A DNA stretch of 64,000 nt from Diabrotica undecimpunctata. Its lineage: Eukaryota > Arthropoda > Insecta > Coleoptera > Chrysomelidae. Made by a program: the position numbers and the translations under genes. Of this stretch, positions 31,230 through 42,049 are shown in pieces. The first letter of the stretch is position 1, and every line of letters starts with the position of its first letter. Location of the stretch: contig NC_092805.1 of NCBI RefSeq assembly GCF_040954645.1, positions 22,780,741-22,844,740 on the forward strand, given 5' to 3'. The notes beneath the pieces are model-generated. The model ran no database searches and had not been told where the DNA came from. It saw only the letters and a program-made list of their open reading frames with translations.

Positions 31230-31600
31230 TGATCGTTCCATTCTACTCTTCTATTTCTTACCCAGTTCTTGATGTTCTCCACCTTGCATCGACCTCGTAT
31301 ATCTGTACTTCTAGCACTGTCCCATAGTGTCTTACCATCAATTTTTCTAAGTGCTTTCATCCCTGCTGTTTCTAACATCCGTTTTGTCCTCTCTGTGTCG
31401 GGTCTTGTTTCTGCCTACTTATTTCTTTTAATTATTTTTTTGTTCTTGTTATTAGGACTAAATCATCGGCATATGCGAGATATTGATATTTTAAGTTAAA
31501 TATGGTTCCCCCTCTGCGTATATTACTGTCTGGTAACACATTTTCTAGCCCTATATTAAAGATTGTAGTCGACAGTGGACCTCCTTAAAAAGAAAAGACA
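31230..31600 (-). pseudogene. LINE reverse transcriptase relic, upstream half of the gene cut by the mariner-like element
   Basis: Minus strand: GPLSTTIFNIGLENVLPDSN, IRRGGTIFNLKYQYLAYADD and LVLITRTKK (catalytic box), later WRTSRTG and EIEEWNDH at the insertion point. The YLAYADD box is intact, while the following part is frameshifted. Confidence 0.75.
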
Positions 31601-31730
31601 GTCAGCAGTTAAAAAATAATTTTTATAAGAAATAAACTCTGTCTTTAAAACTAAAATTATAACTTAATAAACCAATAATTAAACTTTGATCAAATAAAAG
31701 GCATATATCGAGCACAGTTTAATTTAATCT

Positions 31731-31770
31731 TGCCCAAGTACTTTCGATCCCTAGATCATCTTCAGGGGCA
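31731..31770 (-). ncRNA. Hammerhead-ribozyme-like motif, left PLE arm
   Basis: On the minus strand it is identical to the motif at 33724-33763: stem I TGCCC/GGGCA, core CTGAAGA, stem II GATC/GATC with loop TAGG, GAA box, palindromic AGTACT as stem III, and T at the predicted cleavage position. Confidence 0.62.
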
Positions 31771-32546
31771 TCTGAAATAAGCCAAGAAACGTTTTTTTAT
31801 AAATAAAGAAATTGATTAACTTCGATAAAAACTCGAAGTTTATGGTTGATCAAGAGTTTTTATGTGATTAACGTTTATAGACTTACTTCGTCAATTGCGG
31901 CTTATCTGACAAGAACAAAATGTCATAAACATATAATTGTACATTACACTACACTACAAAAGGACAAACAAACACTTTAAAATTATTAAAGAAAAGCTAC
32001 ATTGCGTGCCGAAGCCGGAGACAGAATGGCTCCCGATCTAACGGAAATGTTGGGGTGACATGTGACAAATGACAGCTTGGATGAGCAGTCACAATCATAG
32101 ATATGTGATCTGCACCTTTTAAAAAATTCTACGAAACTAAGTATTGACCAAAAGTCCAACTGACACTACTATAGGAGGTCCCTGATGAAATATAAAATTA
32201 TATAGAATAGAAAGTAGATTGAATAATCCAGATCTCACACTCAAACCTGTCTACAATAATTAGGGTGTTAGTTTGAGAGCAACTGAAGTCGACGTAAAGT
32301 AAGAATGCAAGAAAAAGACTAAACAATATATTAGACAGTGGGTAGTTGACTACAATAAAATGGTCTACCAAACACTATCTGTAATGTAGAAAGGAAGAAA
32401 TCTGACTATGTAATTAAAATACTAAAATTAAAAATCAAAATTGAAAGCAAAGTATATAAATGGTGTGTAATCCAAGTAGTTCAGTTGAACCCACAGTCAA
32501 CGGTAGAACTATAAAAATTAATATGAATGTGCTCAGTGCAGGAAGT

Positions 32547-33715
32547 CTAAACAGTCGAGCTGGGTCCCCTACGAGGTGAAGCTGTAATAAAGTTTTTAAA
32601 AATAGGTTTAAATTTAGTACAATTTAAATTAATTTGAGTATTAAGACAGTGAGAGTTTCCATTTGTTTCCCTTGTAATCTCCAAATCTTCCAATAAATCC
32701 AACTCCATATAGTTTTTCTTTCTACTAATGTCATGTAAGATAGATGAACCAGTGTTGATGTTAAAATTGTGTTTACTAGATAATAAGTGTTGACCAAAAC
32801 TTGAAGAGTTTGCTTTTTTCAAATGTTCTGAAACTCTAGTGGATAACTTTCTAATGGTTCTACCTACATAAGAGGCATCACAATCATCACATTTTAATTT
32901 GTAAATACCACTTTTTTCAAGTGTGTTCATCCTATCTTTGGTGTTGATTAAGAAGAAACCTAAGGTGTTGTGTGACTTGAAGGAAATTTTAATGTTATCA
33001 ATTGTAGAAGTAAAAAGTTTAGATATTTTATTGGAAATGCTGCTAATGTAAGTGAAGGAGAAATATCTGGTGTTATTTGAAGCAGTAGGTTGAAGAAAAC
33101 ATTGTGATGAATATGCAAGCTTTTCTGCAATTTTTAGTTTAGCTCTATTTAGAAGCTTATAGATAATGTTAGGATCATAACCATTATTGAAAGAAATTTG
33201 TTTAAGAGTATTAAGTTCTGAATTAAAATTATCATTAGAAAGTGGAAATTTGAGTAACCTATGAATGTAACTGTTGAAAGAAGCCATTTTATGTTGGGTT
33301 GGATGATTAGATGTATCATGTATAACACGATCTGTTTGGGTAGGTTTTCTGTAAATATTGTACTCTAAAGAATCTTTATTACGGGATACAGTCATATCCA
33401 AGAAGTTCAACTTTTTATCAGATTCTGGTTCCAGAGTAAAAGAGATGGTGGGATGGAGTTTATTAAGATCATCCAGAATCTGTAAAGCATCATCTTGGGT
33501 TCCCTGTATGAGAGCTATACAATCATCAACATACCTTCACCAAAAAACTATTTTGCTGTTGTTGTTAACAAACTTCTGTTCTAAGCTGTCTAAGAAAATA
33601 TCAGCTAGAAAAGGTGATAATGGAGATCCCATTGCTAAACCTATTGGTTGTTTATATATTTTTTGATTGAATTGAAAGAAGTCCTGATCCAGACAGAATT
33701 TAAGTATAATATAGT
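32547..33715 (-). pseudogene. PLE reverse transcriptase (partial) plus GIY-YIG, one in-frame stop
   Basis: From 33715 the minus strand reads QKIYKQPIGLAMGSPLSPFL, ADIFLDSLEQKF and then KIVFW, a TGA stop at 33537-33539, and RYVDDCIALIQG, where YVDD is the catalytic box. It continues in the same frame with KKLNFLDMTVSR, NIYRKPTQTDRVIHDTSNHP, HRLLKFPLS and IYKLLNRAKLKIAEKL. The GIY-YIG domain follows: GIYKLKCDDCDASYVGRTIR, then RVSEHLKKA and LLSSKHNFN. About 290 codons after the YVDD end normally at 32547. The amino-terminal half is missing, replaced by the inverted repeat. Apart from the single stop the frame is open. Confidence 0.87.
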
Positions 33716-33723
33716 ATTTCAGA

Positions 33724-33763
33724 TGCCCCTGAAGATGATCTAGGGATCGAAAGTACTTGGGCA
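33724..33763 (+). ncRNA. Hammerhead-ribozyme-like motif, right PLE arm
   Basis: TGCCC (33724-33728) pairs with GGGCA (33759-33763) as stem I; CTGAAGA is the conserved core (33729-33735); GATC/GATC (33737-33740, 33745-33748) forms stem II; GAA (33749-33751) and then AGTACT (33752-33757) would form a very short, palindromic stem III, and T33758 is the expected cleavage site. Short stem III, dimer-type hammerheads are known in PLE terminal repeats. The extra U between the core and stem II is the main departure from the consensus. Confidence 0.62.
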
Positions 33764-33984
33764 AGATTAAATTAAACTGTGCTCGATATATGCCTTTTAT
33801 TTTATCAAAGTTCATTTATTCGAGCATTCAACCTTATATTTAACCAATAATTGTTTAAAAACATCAGCTCTTTTATCTTCACCAATTAGTAACACATGAT
33901 TAAATATCGTGTCATGTTATTCACATGACTTGAGTTATTTATCTTAAAACAACAGTAATCCTTAATCCGGATTCTGAGTTATTA

Positions 33985-35220
33985 GGCTGTTCAATAATTT
34001 TGACGGTTCGATAAGAGAGGGCATTGCCACTAGTCTATTTTTTGCTATATTCGTACACTCTTCGTATGAACGTATATAAAATTTTATTTCAATCTGTTCA
34101 TTCATTCTTAGTTTACAAGCCATGTAGTATCAACGTCTCACAGAATTCGTACCACAGAAAAATATCGTAGAACAATTGAATTTTTATTTTTGAAAGGTTT
34201 TAAAGCAAAGGAAATTTATGACCGAATGCTGAAAGTGTACAAGGACTCTTCGCCTGGAATTGAATTTGCCTAAATTTAAACCTAGTCGTACAAGCCTTGA
34301 AGACGATCCATGTCAAGGACGTCCAAAAACAGCAACAATACCAGAAATCGTAGACAAAATAGAGTATATCATATTGAAAAATCGTCGAGTGACTGAAAAA
34401 GTCTTAGTAGAATCCCCATACATCTCACTGGTCATGTAAGCAATATTTTGACTGATCTATTGACTTTCAGAAAGCTGTTTTACAATGGGTGCCGCATTCG
34501 CTATTAATGGAACTAAAAGACATTCGAATTCGACTTTCTCAGCACCATTTAGAGCATTTTCTAAAAGATCAATTGAATTTTGTGCATGGATTCATCACTA
34601 TGGATAAGATTTAGGTCTATCACCATGATCGTGAATCAAAATAAGAGGTTAAAGAGTGGTGTGAACCTGGTTCTTCGACTCCGAAACCACTTCTTGTCCA
34701 GAAATCCGACAGAAGAAGGTGTTAGCATAAGTTTTTTGGGAACCGAAAGGAATTTTGTTTGTGAATTACTTGCAAATTGTTAAAACAATAAATTCTGATT
34801 ATTACTGTAACCTTTTACACCGTCTAAATAAAAAAATTTGTGAAAAAAGACCCGGTGTGTAAAAGAAAAAACCCTTCTTCATAAGGACAATGCACCGTGT
34901 CATATGAGTATTTTGACAATGGCTAAAATTCATAAATTAAAGTCCGAAATGTCAGAGCATCCACCAAATTCACCAGATTTGGCCCCTAGCGACTTTCATG
35001 TTTCAATACCTAAAAAAATTCATGTGTGGAAAGCGTGTTTTATCAAATGATGAGGTCACAACAGCCGTGGAAGCGTATACAGCTCTTTCAGATTCTCACT
35101 TAAGGGGAGGAATTCATAAATTGGAATCTCGTTGGAACAAGGGTATTGATGTTCAGAGAGACTATACTGAGTAATAAAATAATGTTATTTTTAACGATCC
35201 GCAAAACTTATTTATCAGCC
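33985..35220 (+). mobile_element. Mariner element, strongly decayed
   Basis: A 1236-bp unit between TA dinucleotides. The left end GGCTGTTCAATAATTTTG resembles the inverse of the right end CAAAACTTATTTATCAGCC. Inside, shifted plus-strand frames give NIVEQLNFYF, CQGRPKTATIPEIVDKIE (34310-34365), a WEPKGILFVNYL-like piece (about 34738), HKDNAPCH-like remains (34885-34900), HPPNSPDLAPSDFH (about 34960-35000) and a WNKGIDVQRDYTE end (35140-35172). Length and the PPNSPDLAPSD box identify mariner; many stops. Confidence 0.78.
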
Positions 35221-35224
35221 TATT

Positions 35225-36719
35225 ATTTGACGAAGGTCTCTGAAAAGAAAAATTGAAAAGTCGGAAGAAAATTATCAAAGACTTTATTTTTTATTTGTTG
35301 AATGTCACAACAATATATTTATTAAAATTACTCCCAAACTTCGGAGATCAATATAACTGTCAAATAAATACCATATTTGATAAGCTTAAACATGATATAA
35401 TTCGGCGATTTACCTTTTTCCGTAAATCTCACAAATTCCGACACACTATTTTCATAAAACCATTCAACTCAAACTCCTCCTGTCAACTAGCACTCACTGA
35501 TAACTTTTCTATCAACTTTTTTTCTATTAAAAATTCCCATAAACACAGATTCACAGATAAAATGTTCCCAGATGCTTAAAAGTAAAAAAGTGTGTTTCGA
35601 AACCACATTAATTGAAACAAGATCGTGTGCTATCCCAGCCTGTCCATATATTATAATAAAGTTCAGCCCCGTTTAGAAGCAGGAATAGGCGCATCCCCAA
35701 CAAGCAAGTCTGGAAACTTTAATTCATTTCATATAAGCTAATTATTGTAATTTTATTGCAGTTGGCTAAATTTTGGTCGGCGACTAACATACACCACACA
35801 TCTCCATATGTGTGTATTTATTTACGCGAATAACGCGAGTTTTATGCAGATCAGGGCCCTAAATAGTAGCTCTTGGTCCCGGTCTTAGTCAGTTATTTGG
35901 TACCGCTGTTAATCTGCCGTTATATTAGCGAAGTTTTGTCGGGAATACATTAGAGAACAGGCGATTCCGGAACGTTGAGAGACGACAACGCAGCACTGTT
36001 TCCAAAGAGGCATTATTTAAACTTCCCCTGTATAGAAATATAGCGTAATTTATTGTTGCTAAACGCGTTTCGCTCCTAATTGCACTTTGAGAAGTTTCGG
36101 TGGGACGGCTGGAGGCCCGGTTGGCTGGCTTGCTGGCAAAGCTGCCACCTGAAGCACTATATGTGTTTACCTATGTACGTATAGCCCGGAGTTTGTCTTT
36201 TAGAAATTTATATCTTTTGCATTAAACTAACGAACGGTACATATTAATCTTCGGTAAGCAGTTTATTCTTACTATGTAAAATAAACGGAAGGAGGAAAGA
36301 CGCCAAAATACAGCTACAGTAACTACGCGAAGAGAACAGACTAGACTCAGACAAATATTAAAAAAAATATTTTGTTAGCTATATTTTGATTAATTAACTT
36401 TTTGATCCTTCAACATTGGCTCTTCCTATAACTGTGAAATAAATTAGAATAGACCTTAGTGAGGTAGGTTAGTTTTATCATACAATTAATCATCGTTTCA
36501 ACAGTAATTCTGATAAATATGAGAGGAAACGCAGGTTGGCACATTTGGTTAATCCACTTACTTGAGCGGGTAATGGTGCAAACTACCATGCATGGAATTA
36601 AGCCTGAACACCTCTAAGGCTGTATTATTTCTAGTTAAAGGTATCACCGATATCTTTTGGAGTTCCGAGAGTAGAAAGGCTCACAACAATTTCGCTAGAA
36701 AACTTACTAGTAGTTTGCT
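35225..36719. other. Repeat-poor interval without recognised gene
   Basis: 35253-35579 is a 108-codon plus frame without any motif that I recognise (rich in Asn, Lys, Phe); it could be part of an old element. 35780-36200 is GC-richer with several CG sites (for example GGACGGCTGGAGGCCCGGTT) and shows no relation to other parts of the window. 36200-36700 is ordinary AT-rich sequence. Confidence 0.4.
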
Positions 36720-36960
36720 ACGATTGTTGCACGGGACCGTATTTCCGTAGAGATTATCGATTTACGGTGACCGATCTTTGCCAGTAGACCACACCTCTAG
36801 ACTAAAAGCAGTAGCGCAGTTATTAGTGGACAGTGTACTAGTATCTGGGGGCTCAGGAGATTGAGACTACGGAAGTCCCGAAGAAGGCGCCAAAGAGGAT
36901 GTCGAAAGCTCGGCGCAGTGATTATCAACGCGATCCAACCCGAAAGCATAGTGCGTTTAA
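36720..36960 (+). repeat. Dispersed PLE-terminal-type repeat, second copy
   Basis: It shares CTGGGGG, GAGACTACGG and GAAGAAGGCGCCAAAGAGGA with 18330-18480. Here the GTCGAAAGCTCGGCGC part is kept, including GAA plus the self-complementary AGCT. It resembles the terminal repeat of a PLE; no coding part is adjacent. Confidence 0.55.
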
Positions 36961-36989
36961 TATTAATTTTTATAATAATATTAATCTTA

Positions 36990-37780
36990 GTTTTAGATAT
37001 ATAATATATTATCTCCTGTTAATATAGTTGAAGTATCTGGAATTCCATGTTTGAGAATTTCTATTCTATTAATTATTGCCACTCCGACTCCATTTTCACT
37101 TTTAGACGCGTCTGTATAGTATACTGTGTAATCGGAATGGGAGTTAATTAGATCTCTGAAGAGTTGTATGATAAGGTTATGGTTAGTGCTATTTTTTTAG
37201 AATTGTAATAGATTGCAATTGACTGTTGGAATTTTTATAATCCAAGGTGAAGATGAAGATATAAGGGTGAAAATTACTTCCAGTTAAGTAGGTTCATTGC
37301 ATGATACAATTCTGCGGGAATATGGGAGATTGAACTTTGAAGAGCCGTTAGCCATGGGTATGTCTAAAATGTTTTCTATTGGAATTTTTTTATTTAGAGT
37401 TATGCTAGAATAGTAATTATGGGTTAATAGCTGCCTACGAAGCTCTAACGTGTGTTCACCTACTTTAGCTTGTATGCTATTTATCGAAGATGTTCTGTAC
37501 TTAGGGACCAATTTACTATTTTATTTAAGTGTTTTTGTAATATTGACGTTATACGATTAACGTTCTTGCCTTTGATGTAAATAATTAGGTCAACATAATA
37601 ATATAGTGTTGCTTGAACAGGTTTCGCAATGGTTTTTATTATATCGTTTATTGCTAACAAAAATACAGTAGAACTGATAATCGATCCTTGTGGGATTCCG
37701 TTTGGTTGTTCTCCAAGATAGGATATAGCACCATTCGCTCGGACTTAAAATGTTCTTTTAAGTTAAAGTTAAAGAGTTAA
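36990..37780 (-). pseudogene. LINE with reverse transcriptase and RNase H, downstream half
   Basis: The minus strand reads NGIPQGSIISSTVFLLAIND and IIKTIAKPVQATLYYYVDLI (the YADD box changed to YYVD), then IYIKGKNVNRITSILQKHLN (37700-37530), the 75-codon frame 37511-37284 (IQAKVGEHTLELRRQLLTHN), and an RNase H start, HSDYTVYYTDASKSENGVGV (37150-37090). The layout fits a Jockey/I-type LINE with RNase H. Its upstream half is at 40705-40960, beyond a Tc1-like element. Confidence 0.72.
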
Positions 37781-38607
37781 AAAATTGTTTATGTAAGCCA
37801 AAATATTTCCTCGATATCCTATTATTATCCTACTTCCCAAAGTAAAGTGCCATACATTTTTGATTATTTTTAAAAGCTTCGTGAATAGCGTGTTCTAGAT
37901 CTATACTACTCTCCAAAATTAACGCACCACCTAAAATGGACCATGATTTTAAAACTATATTTCTTCTGAACCCTTAATTGGATTTCCATGATTTATTTTT
38001 CACATTGTAGGTATATTTCTAGTTAATGACAATATTAATTTTTTTTAAGAAATGTCAACGTTTTACTTATATACAGGGTGTAAAAATAAAGTTGTGTTTT
38101 TCATTTAATTTTGCAACACCCGGTGGAATGTATTAGAAACAAACGCTACATGTTATTAATATTTTAAAATGGCTTCATTCTTTCTTCACATTTTGGTAAA
38201 TAACCCATTACGATACGTTTATAATCAAAAAAGAAAAGTATGTTCAAAGCATTGCGTGATTTTTTACTCTCCAAAATTAACGCCCGACCTCAACTCTACC
38301 ATAATTATTAAGCTATTTTTCTTGTGTATCCTTGATTGGATTTCAATAAATTTTTTTGCTCATTGTAGGCTTATTTTTAAGTAATTGCGGTATTATTGGT
38401 TTCTGGGAAGTGTCAACATTTCACCTAGATACGGGGTGTAAAAATAAATTTGATTTTTCATCTTATTTTGCAACACCCTGTGGAATTTACTTAAAGCAAA
38501 TGCTACATCTTAATCTTAATACTTTAAAAAAGTTTCATTTTTTTTCCAACATTTTCGTAAAAAAATCATCGATATCTTTATTATCAAAAAAGAAAAGTAC
38601 GTTCAAA

Positions 38608-39990
38608 GCGTAACGTGACTTTAAATTGTAAAAATTCAACATTCAATTTCAAGAAATCTGAGCCAAGATAAATGTGTTCAGGTAATTACTTTAGCTGATG
38701 TATGCTTAAGTTATCGTGAAATAGGCTTGAGGTTAGGGGTATTTCATACTACAATATCACGAGTCATTCAACGTTTTCAAAAAACAAACGACCATACGAA
38801 ACGACGTGGATACGGAAGAGAAAAACTTACAACACCACGACAAGATCAGTTTATCAGGCTTCGTATTATAACAAAACGTTTTCTCACAATGAGACATTCA
38901 CAAATACAAGTGACAAATGTTCATAATATTCAAATTAGTAGAAACACTATATAAAGGCGTCTCGCTGAACAAGATCTGCAAATAAGGATACCAGTCAGAG
39001 CTTTAAACGTAAATCATTGTAGAAGTAGATTACAATTTGCCAGAGAGCACCTTGACTGAAATGTTGATGACTGGAAGTACGGGTTGTTCGCTGATGAATC
39101 GTGGTATTGCTTATATAGCTCAGTATGAGAGTTAATCGACGGCCAAGAGAACGCTTCGCACCGTGTAATATACGACCTATTACTTTAATCAATGGTGGAT
39201 CTGTAATGGTTTGGGGAGGAATATCTCTTACAGCGCAAACGGACCTTATTGCTTTACGAAGAGATTTCTTAACAGGTGAAAGGTATATTGAAAGGTGAAA
39301 GGTGAAAGCGTAACGTGACTTTAAATTATAAAAATTCAACATTCAATTTCAAGAAATCTGAGCCAAGATAAATGTGTTCAGGTAATTACTTTAGCTGATG
39401 TATGCTTAAGTTATCGTGAAATAGGCTTGAGGTTAGGGGTATTTCATACTACAATATCACGAGTCATTCAACATTTTCGAGAAACAAACGACCATACGAA
39501 ACGACGTGGATACGGAAGAGAAAAACTTACAACACCACGACAAGATCAGTTTATCAGGCTTCGTACTATAAGAGAACGTTTTCTCACAATGAGACATTCA
39601 CAAATACAAGTGACAAATGTTCATAATATTCAAATTAGTAGAAACACTATATAAAGGCGTCTCGCTGAACAAGATCTGCAAATAAGGATACCAGTCAGAG
39701 CTTTAAACGTAAATCATTGTAGAAGTAGATTACAATTTTCCAGAGAGCAACTTGACTTAATGTTGATGACTGGAAGTAACGTGTTGTTCACTGATGAATC
39801 GTGGTATTGCTTATATAGCTCAGTATGAGAGTTAATCGACGGCCAAGAGAACGCTATGCACAGTGTAATATACGACCTATTACTTTAATCAATGGTGGAT
39901 CTGTAATGATTTGGGGAGGAATATCTCTTACAGCGCAAACGGACTTATTGCTTTACGAAGAGATTTCTTAACAGGTGAAAGGTATATTAG
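38608..39990. repeat. Tandem duplication, unit 700 bp
   Basis: GCGTAACGTGACTTTAAATT starts at 38608 and 39308; the copies run in parallel for about 680 bp with few differences. The join contains GGTGAAAGGTGAAAG, three short GTGAAAG-like words, possibly the microhomology used. Confidence 0.92.
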
Positions 39991-40245
39991 ACATTTTGTC
40001 TAACCATGTAGTTCCATTTGCTCCTTACATAGGAAATAATTTTCTTTTAATGAGAATTTGTGGGATATTATTGATCGTCAACTTAGGAGCCGACAACCAC
40101 CACCTGTCTCTCTTGACGACATAGAAGTTATGGTGAGAGAAGTTTGGGATGCAATTGATCAAGACCAAATACGCTGCTTGATTTTAAGTATGCCTCGCCG
40201 CTGTGAAGAAGTAATTAGATGTACAGGTGGAAATACTCGTTATTA
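38650..40245 (+). pseudogene. Tc1-like transposase, partly duplicated
   Basis: Two near-identical copies of LGVFHTTISRVIQ (38733 and 39433), RRGYGREKLTTPRQDQFIRL and HNIQISRNTI (helix-turn-helix domain and linker), each ending in a TAA/TAG in the same place, then RRLAEQDLQ, FADESWYCLYSS or FTDESWYC (first acidic residue; D is preserved) and a WGGISLTAQTDL-like block. Only the second copy continues: the 40058-40245 frame has MWDIIDRQLRSRQPPP, VREVWDAIDQDQIRCL and RCEEVIRCTGGNTRY, the usual end. The second acidic block and most of the PDLNPIE box are deleted. It is inactive. Confidence 0.8.
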
Positions 40246-40704
40246 AAAGTTTTTGGGAAAGGGCAATTGTTAAATATTTAGGTTATATTTTCTTAGTGTT
40301 TATTTGTATTAAATGTCAATAAAGTTTATGGAAGTAATGTTTTCTTTGCTTTAAATGTTGATAAAAACTTGTTACATTTAAAGTTTTGTAAAATCTTTGA
40401 TAATAGAGATATCAAGATAATTTTTTCAAGAAAATCTTAAGAAAGAACATATTTATCTCAAAATGATAATAAGATGTAGCGTTTATTTCTAATAAATTCC
40501 ACAGGGTATTGCAAAAAACGATGAAAAAATACAACTTTATTTTTACACCCCGTATACGGGTAAAACGTTGATATTTTTTGATTTACTAGCAATAGACCTA
40601 TAATATGAAAAAAACATTCAAAATCTAATCATTCTTTCAGAAGAAAAATTGTTTCAAACTTTTGGTACATTTAAGGTGCTGCGTTAATTTTGGGCATTAG
40701 TGTA

Positions 40705-40960
40705 TAATGTTGTCGCTTGTAGATTTGCCTGGTCTAAAGCCAGCTAGTTCGACGGTAAGTTGATCATTATGTTCTAGATTCCACAATAATCTTTTGTTGA
40801 CTATTTTTTCCATAAGTTTACATGAAGAACATGTTAGTGATATGGGGCGATATGATTCTGGTTGTAATTTATTTTTATTTTGATTAACAATAGGAATAAC
40901 AATGGTATTTTTTCAGATTTTTGGAAATAATTTTTGTGACCAGAGATGAAAGGAATTCCT
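40705..40960 (-). pseudogene. LINE reverse transcriptase, upstream half of the split gene
   Basis: Minus strand: TIVIPIVNQNKNKLQPESYR, PISLTCSSCKLMEKIVNKRL, LWNLEHNDQLTVELAGFRPG and KSTSDNII at the insertion point; the next residues, DLEHAIHEAFKNNQKCMALY, are at 37900. Fingers region of a Jockey/I-type enzyme. Confidence 0.75.
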
Positions 40961-41685
40961 TTTAATTTGCTAATAATTTTTTAGCAAATATGCATAGATG
41001 TGCTAATGAAAACGATGTTCCGTGAAAAACTTTTCATATATTAACTCGTATATTTTCCCTGTTGGCTAGTTTGACCGTGTACGCTTGTTTTGCTTTGTTC
41101 GAAATACACCTTGAATGTTTTGAAACAATGAAAACATTAATTAATTCCGCGAGTAGTACAAAAGATAAAACCGTGTGAAAAGTTTTCCTTGTAAACATCT
41201 ATTCGAAAATGTGCCTGACCCTAAAAACACAAGTTGTTCAGCTTCCAAAAGTGGTTTTATAAAACTGACCGTCTGATGATGGTCGAGTTCTTTGTTACAA
41301 AAACTTTTAATGAAGCCATTAGAATTAGGTGCAATTATATCCAGTCACCGATGACTCGTTCCGGTCTCTTAGAAAAGGGTTAAAAGTTGAAAGGGTTAGA
41401 TGTGGACATTCGTCTATCGACTGGGGGATACTACAAGAGAAAAAGGTGCAAATTTTGAGGAAGTTTTAAATTAGAATATTGTGTTTGTGTAGCGTCGTGG
41501 GTGATATCAAAAACTGTTTAGGAGACGAGCCATAAAACACCATTTTAGTCCGCGGAGCTTTTATTTGAACGTAGTTTACACTTTGAATAAAAACTAAGTG
41601 TGGTATAGTATATTGCGCCATTTTTGTCGTATAATAATACAACATTTTATAATATTCCTTGATGTGCTAGATAGCCCACAATTTT
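40961..41685. other. No recognisable gene
   Basis: AT-rich, no motif on either strand. Confidence 0.45.
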
Positions 41686-41686
41686 T

Positions 41687-41780
41687 GACAAAATGCCCCT
41701 AAAGATCTTCTGAGAACGAAAGTACTTGGTTACTACGCTTTAATAAAAAACGGTGCTCGATATCTGCCTTTTATAAAAAA
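41687..41780 (+). repeat. Solo PLE terminal repeat, diverged
   Basis: ATGCCCCTAAAGATCTTCTG, CGAAAGTACTTGG and GGTGCTCGATATCTGCCTTT correspond in order to the PLE arm at 33721-33800. The hammerhead core is broken (CTGAAGA became CTAAAGA), but GAA-AGTACT-T remains. Confidence 0.7.
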
Positions 41781-42049
41781 ATTATTGTAATTAATTTGTC
41801 AGACCTATTTTTTATATCGTATTCCTCATATTATTACCAAGATCAAGATTTGCCTGGTATATCTTATTTAACAGTTAGTTGATTGTTATCGACGTAAAAT
41901 TGTTAGTCTTGGATACTTGTTTATACTTAAATTCCAGTCGTCAGAGACGAAAATGCCACTGAACCTTTAAAGATCATACGAACAAGCTGAATTTTGCTAA
42001 AAATGTCAATTTTAGGATACTAAAAAACATGCAAAAAAGTTTACCACTT
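41781..42049. other. No recognisable feature
   Basis: AT-rich spacer. Confidence 0.4.

Larger units (their letters stand above)
31684..33810 (-). mobile_element. 5'-truncated Penelope-like element with inverted terminal repeats
   Basis: 31684-31778 and 33716-33810 are reverse complements over 95 bp with one mismatch. Between them the minus strand encodes the second half of a PLE reverse transcriptase and a GIY-YIG domain, with about 770 bp of non-coding sequence to the other arm. A partial copy joined to an inverted pLTR is a usual form of PLE insertion. Near-identity of the arms points to a fairly recent event. No clear target duplication was found. Confidence 0.83.
37904..40702 (+). mobile_element. 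Tc1-like element enlarged by internal tandem duplications
   Basis: The ends are inverted: TACTCTCCAAAATTAACGC on the left and GCGTTAATTTTGGGCATTAG on the right, between TA dinucleotides. The interrupted LINE frame resumes outside. The left terminal region is present twice (37906-38255 and 38263-38610) and the transposase region 38608-39307 is repeated at 39308-39990 (offset 700 bp), so the element is about 2.8 kb instead of about 1.6 kb. The subterminal word ACAGGGTGTAAAAATAAA also appears at both ends. Confidence 0.82.

Noticed and set aside
35253..35579. 108-codon frame as amino-terminal part of a PLE
   Set aside because: The composition is compatible, but I could not identify a single diagnostic motif.
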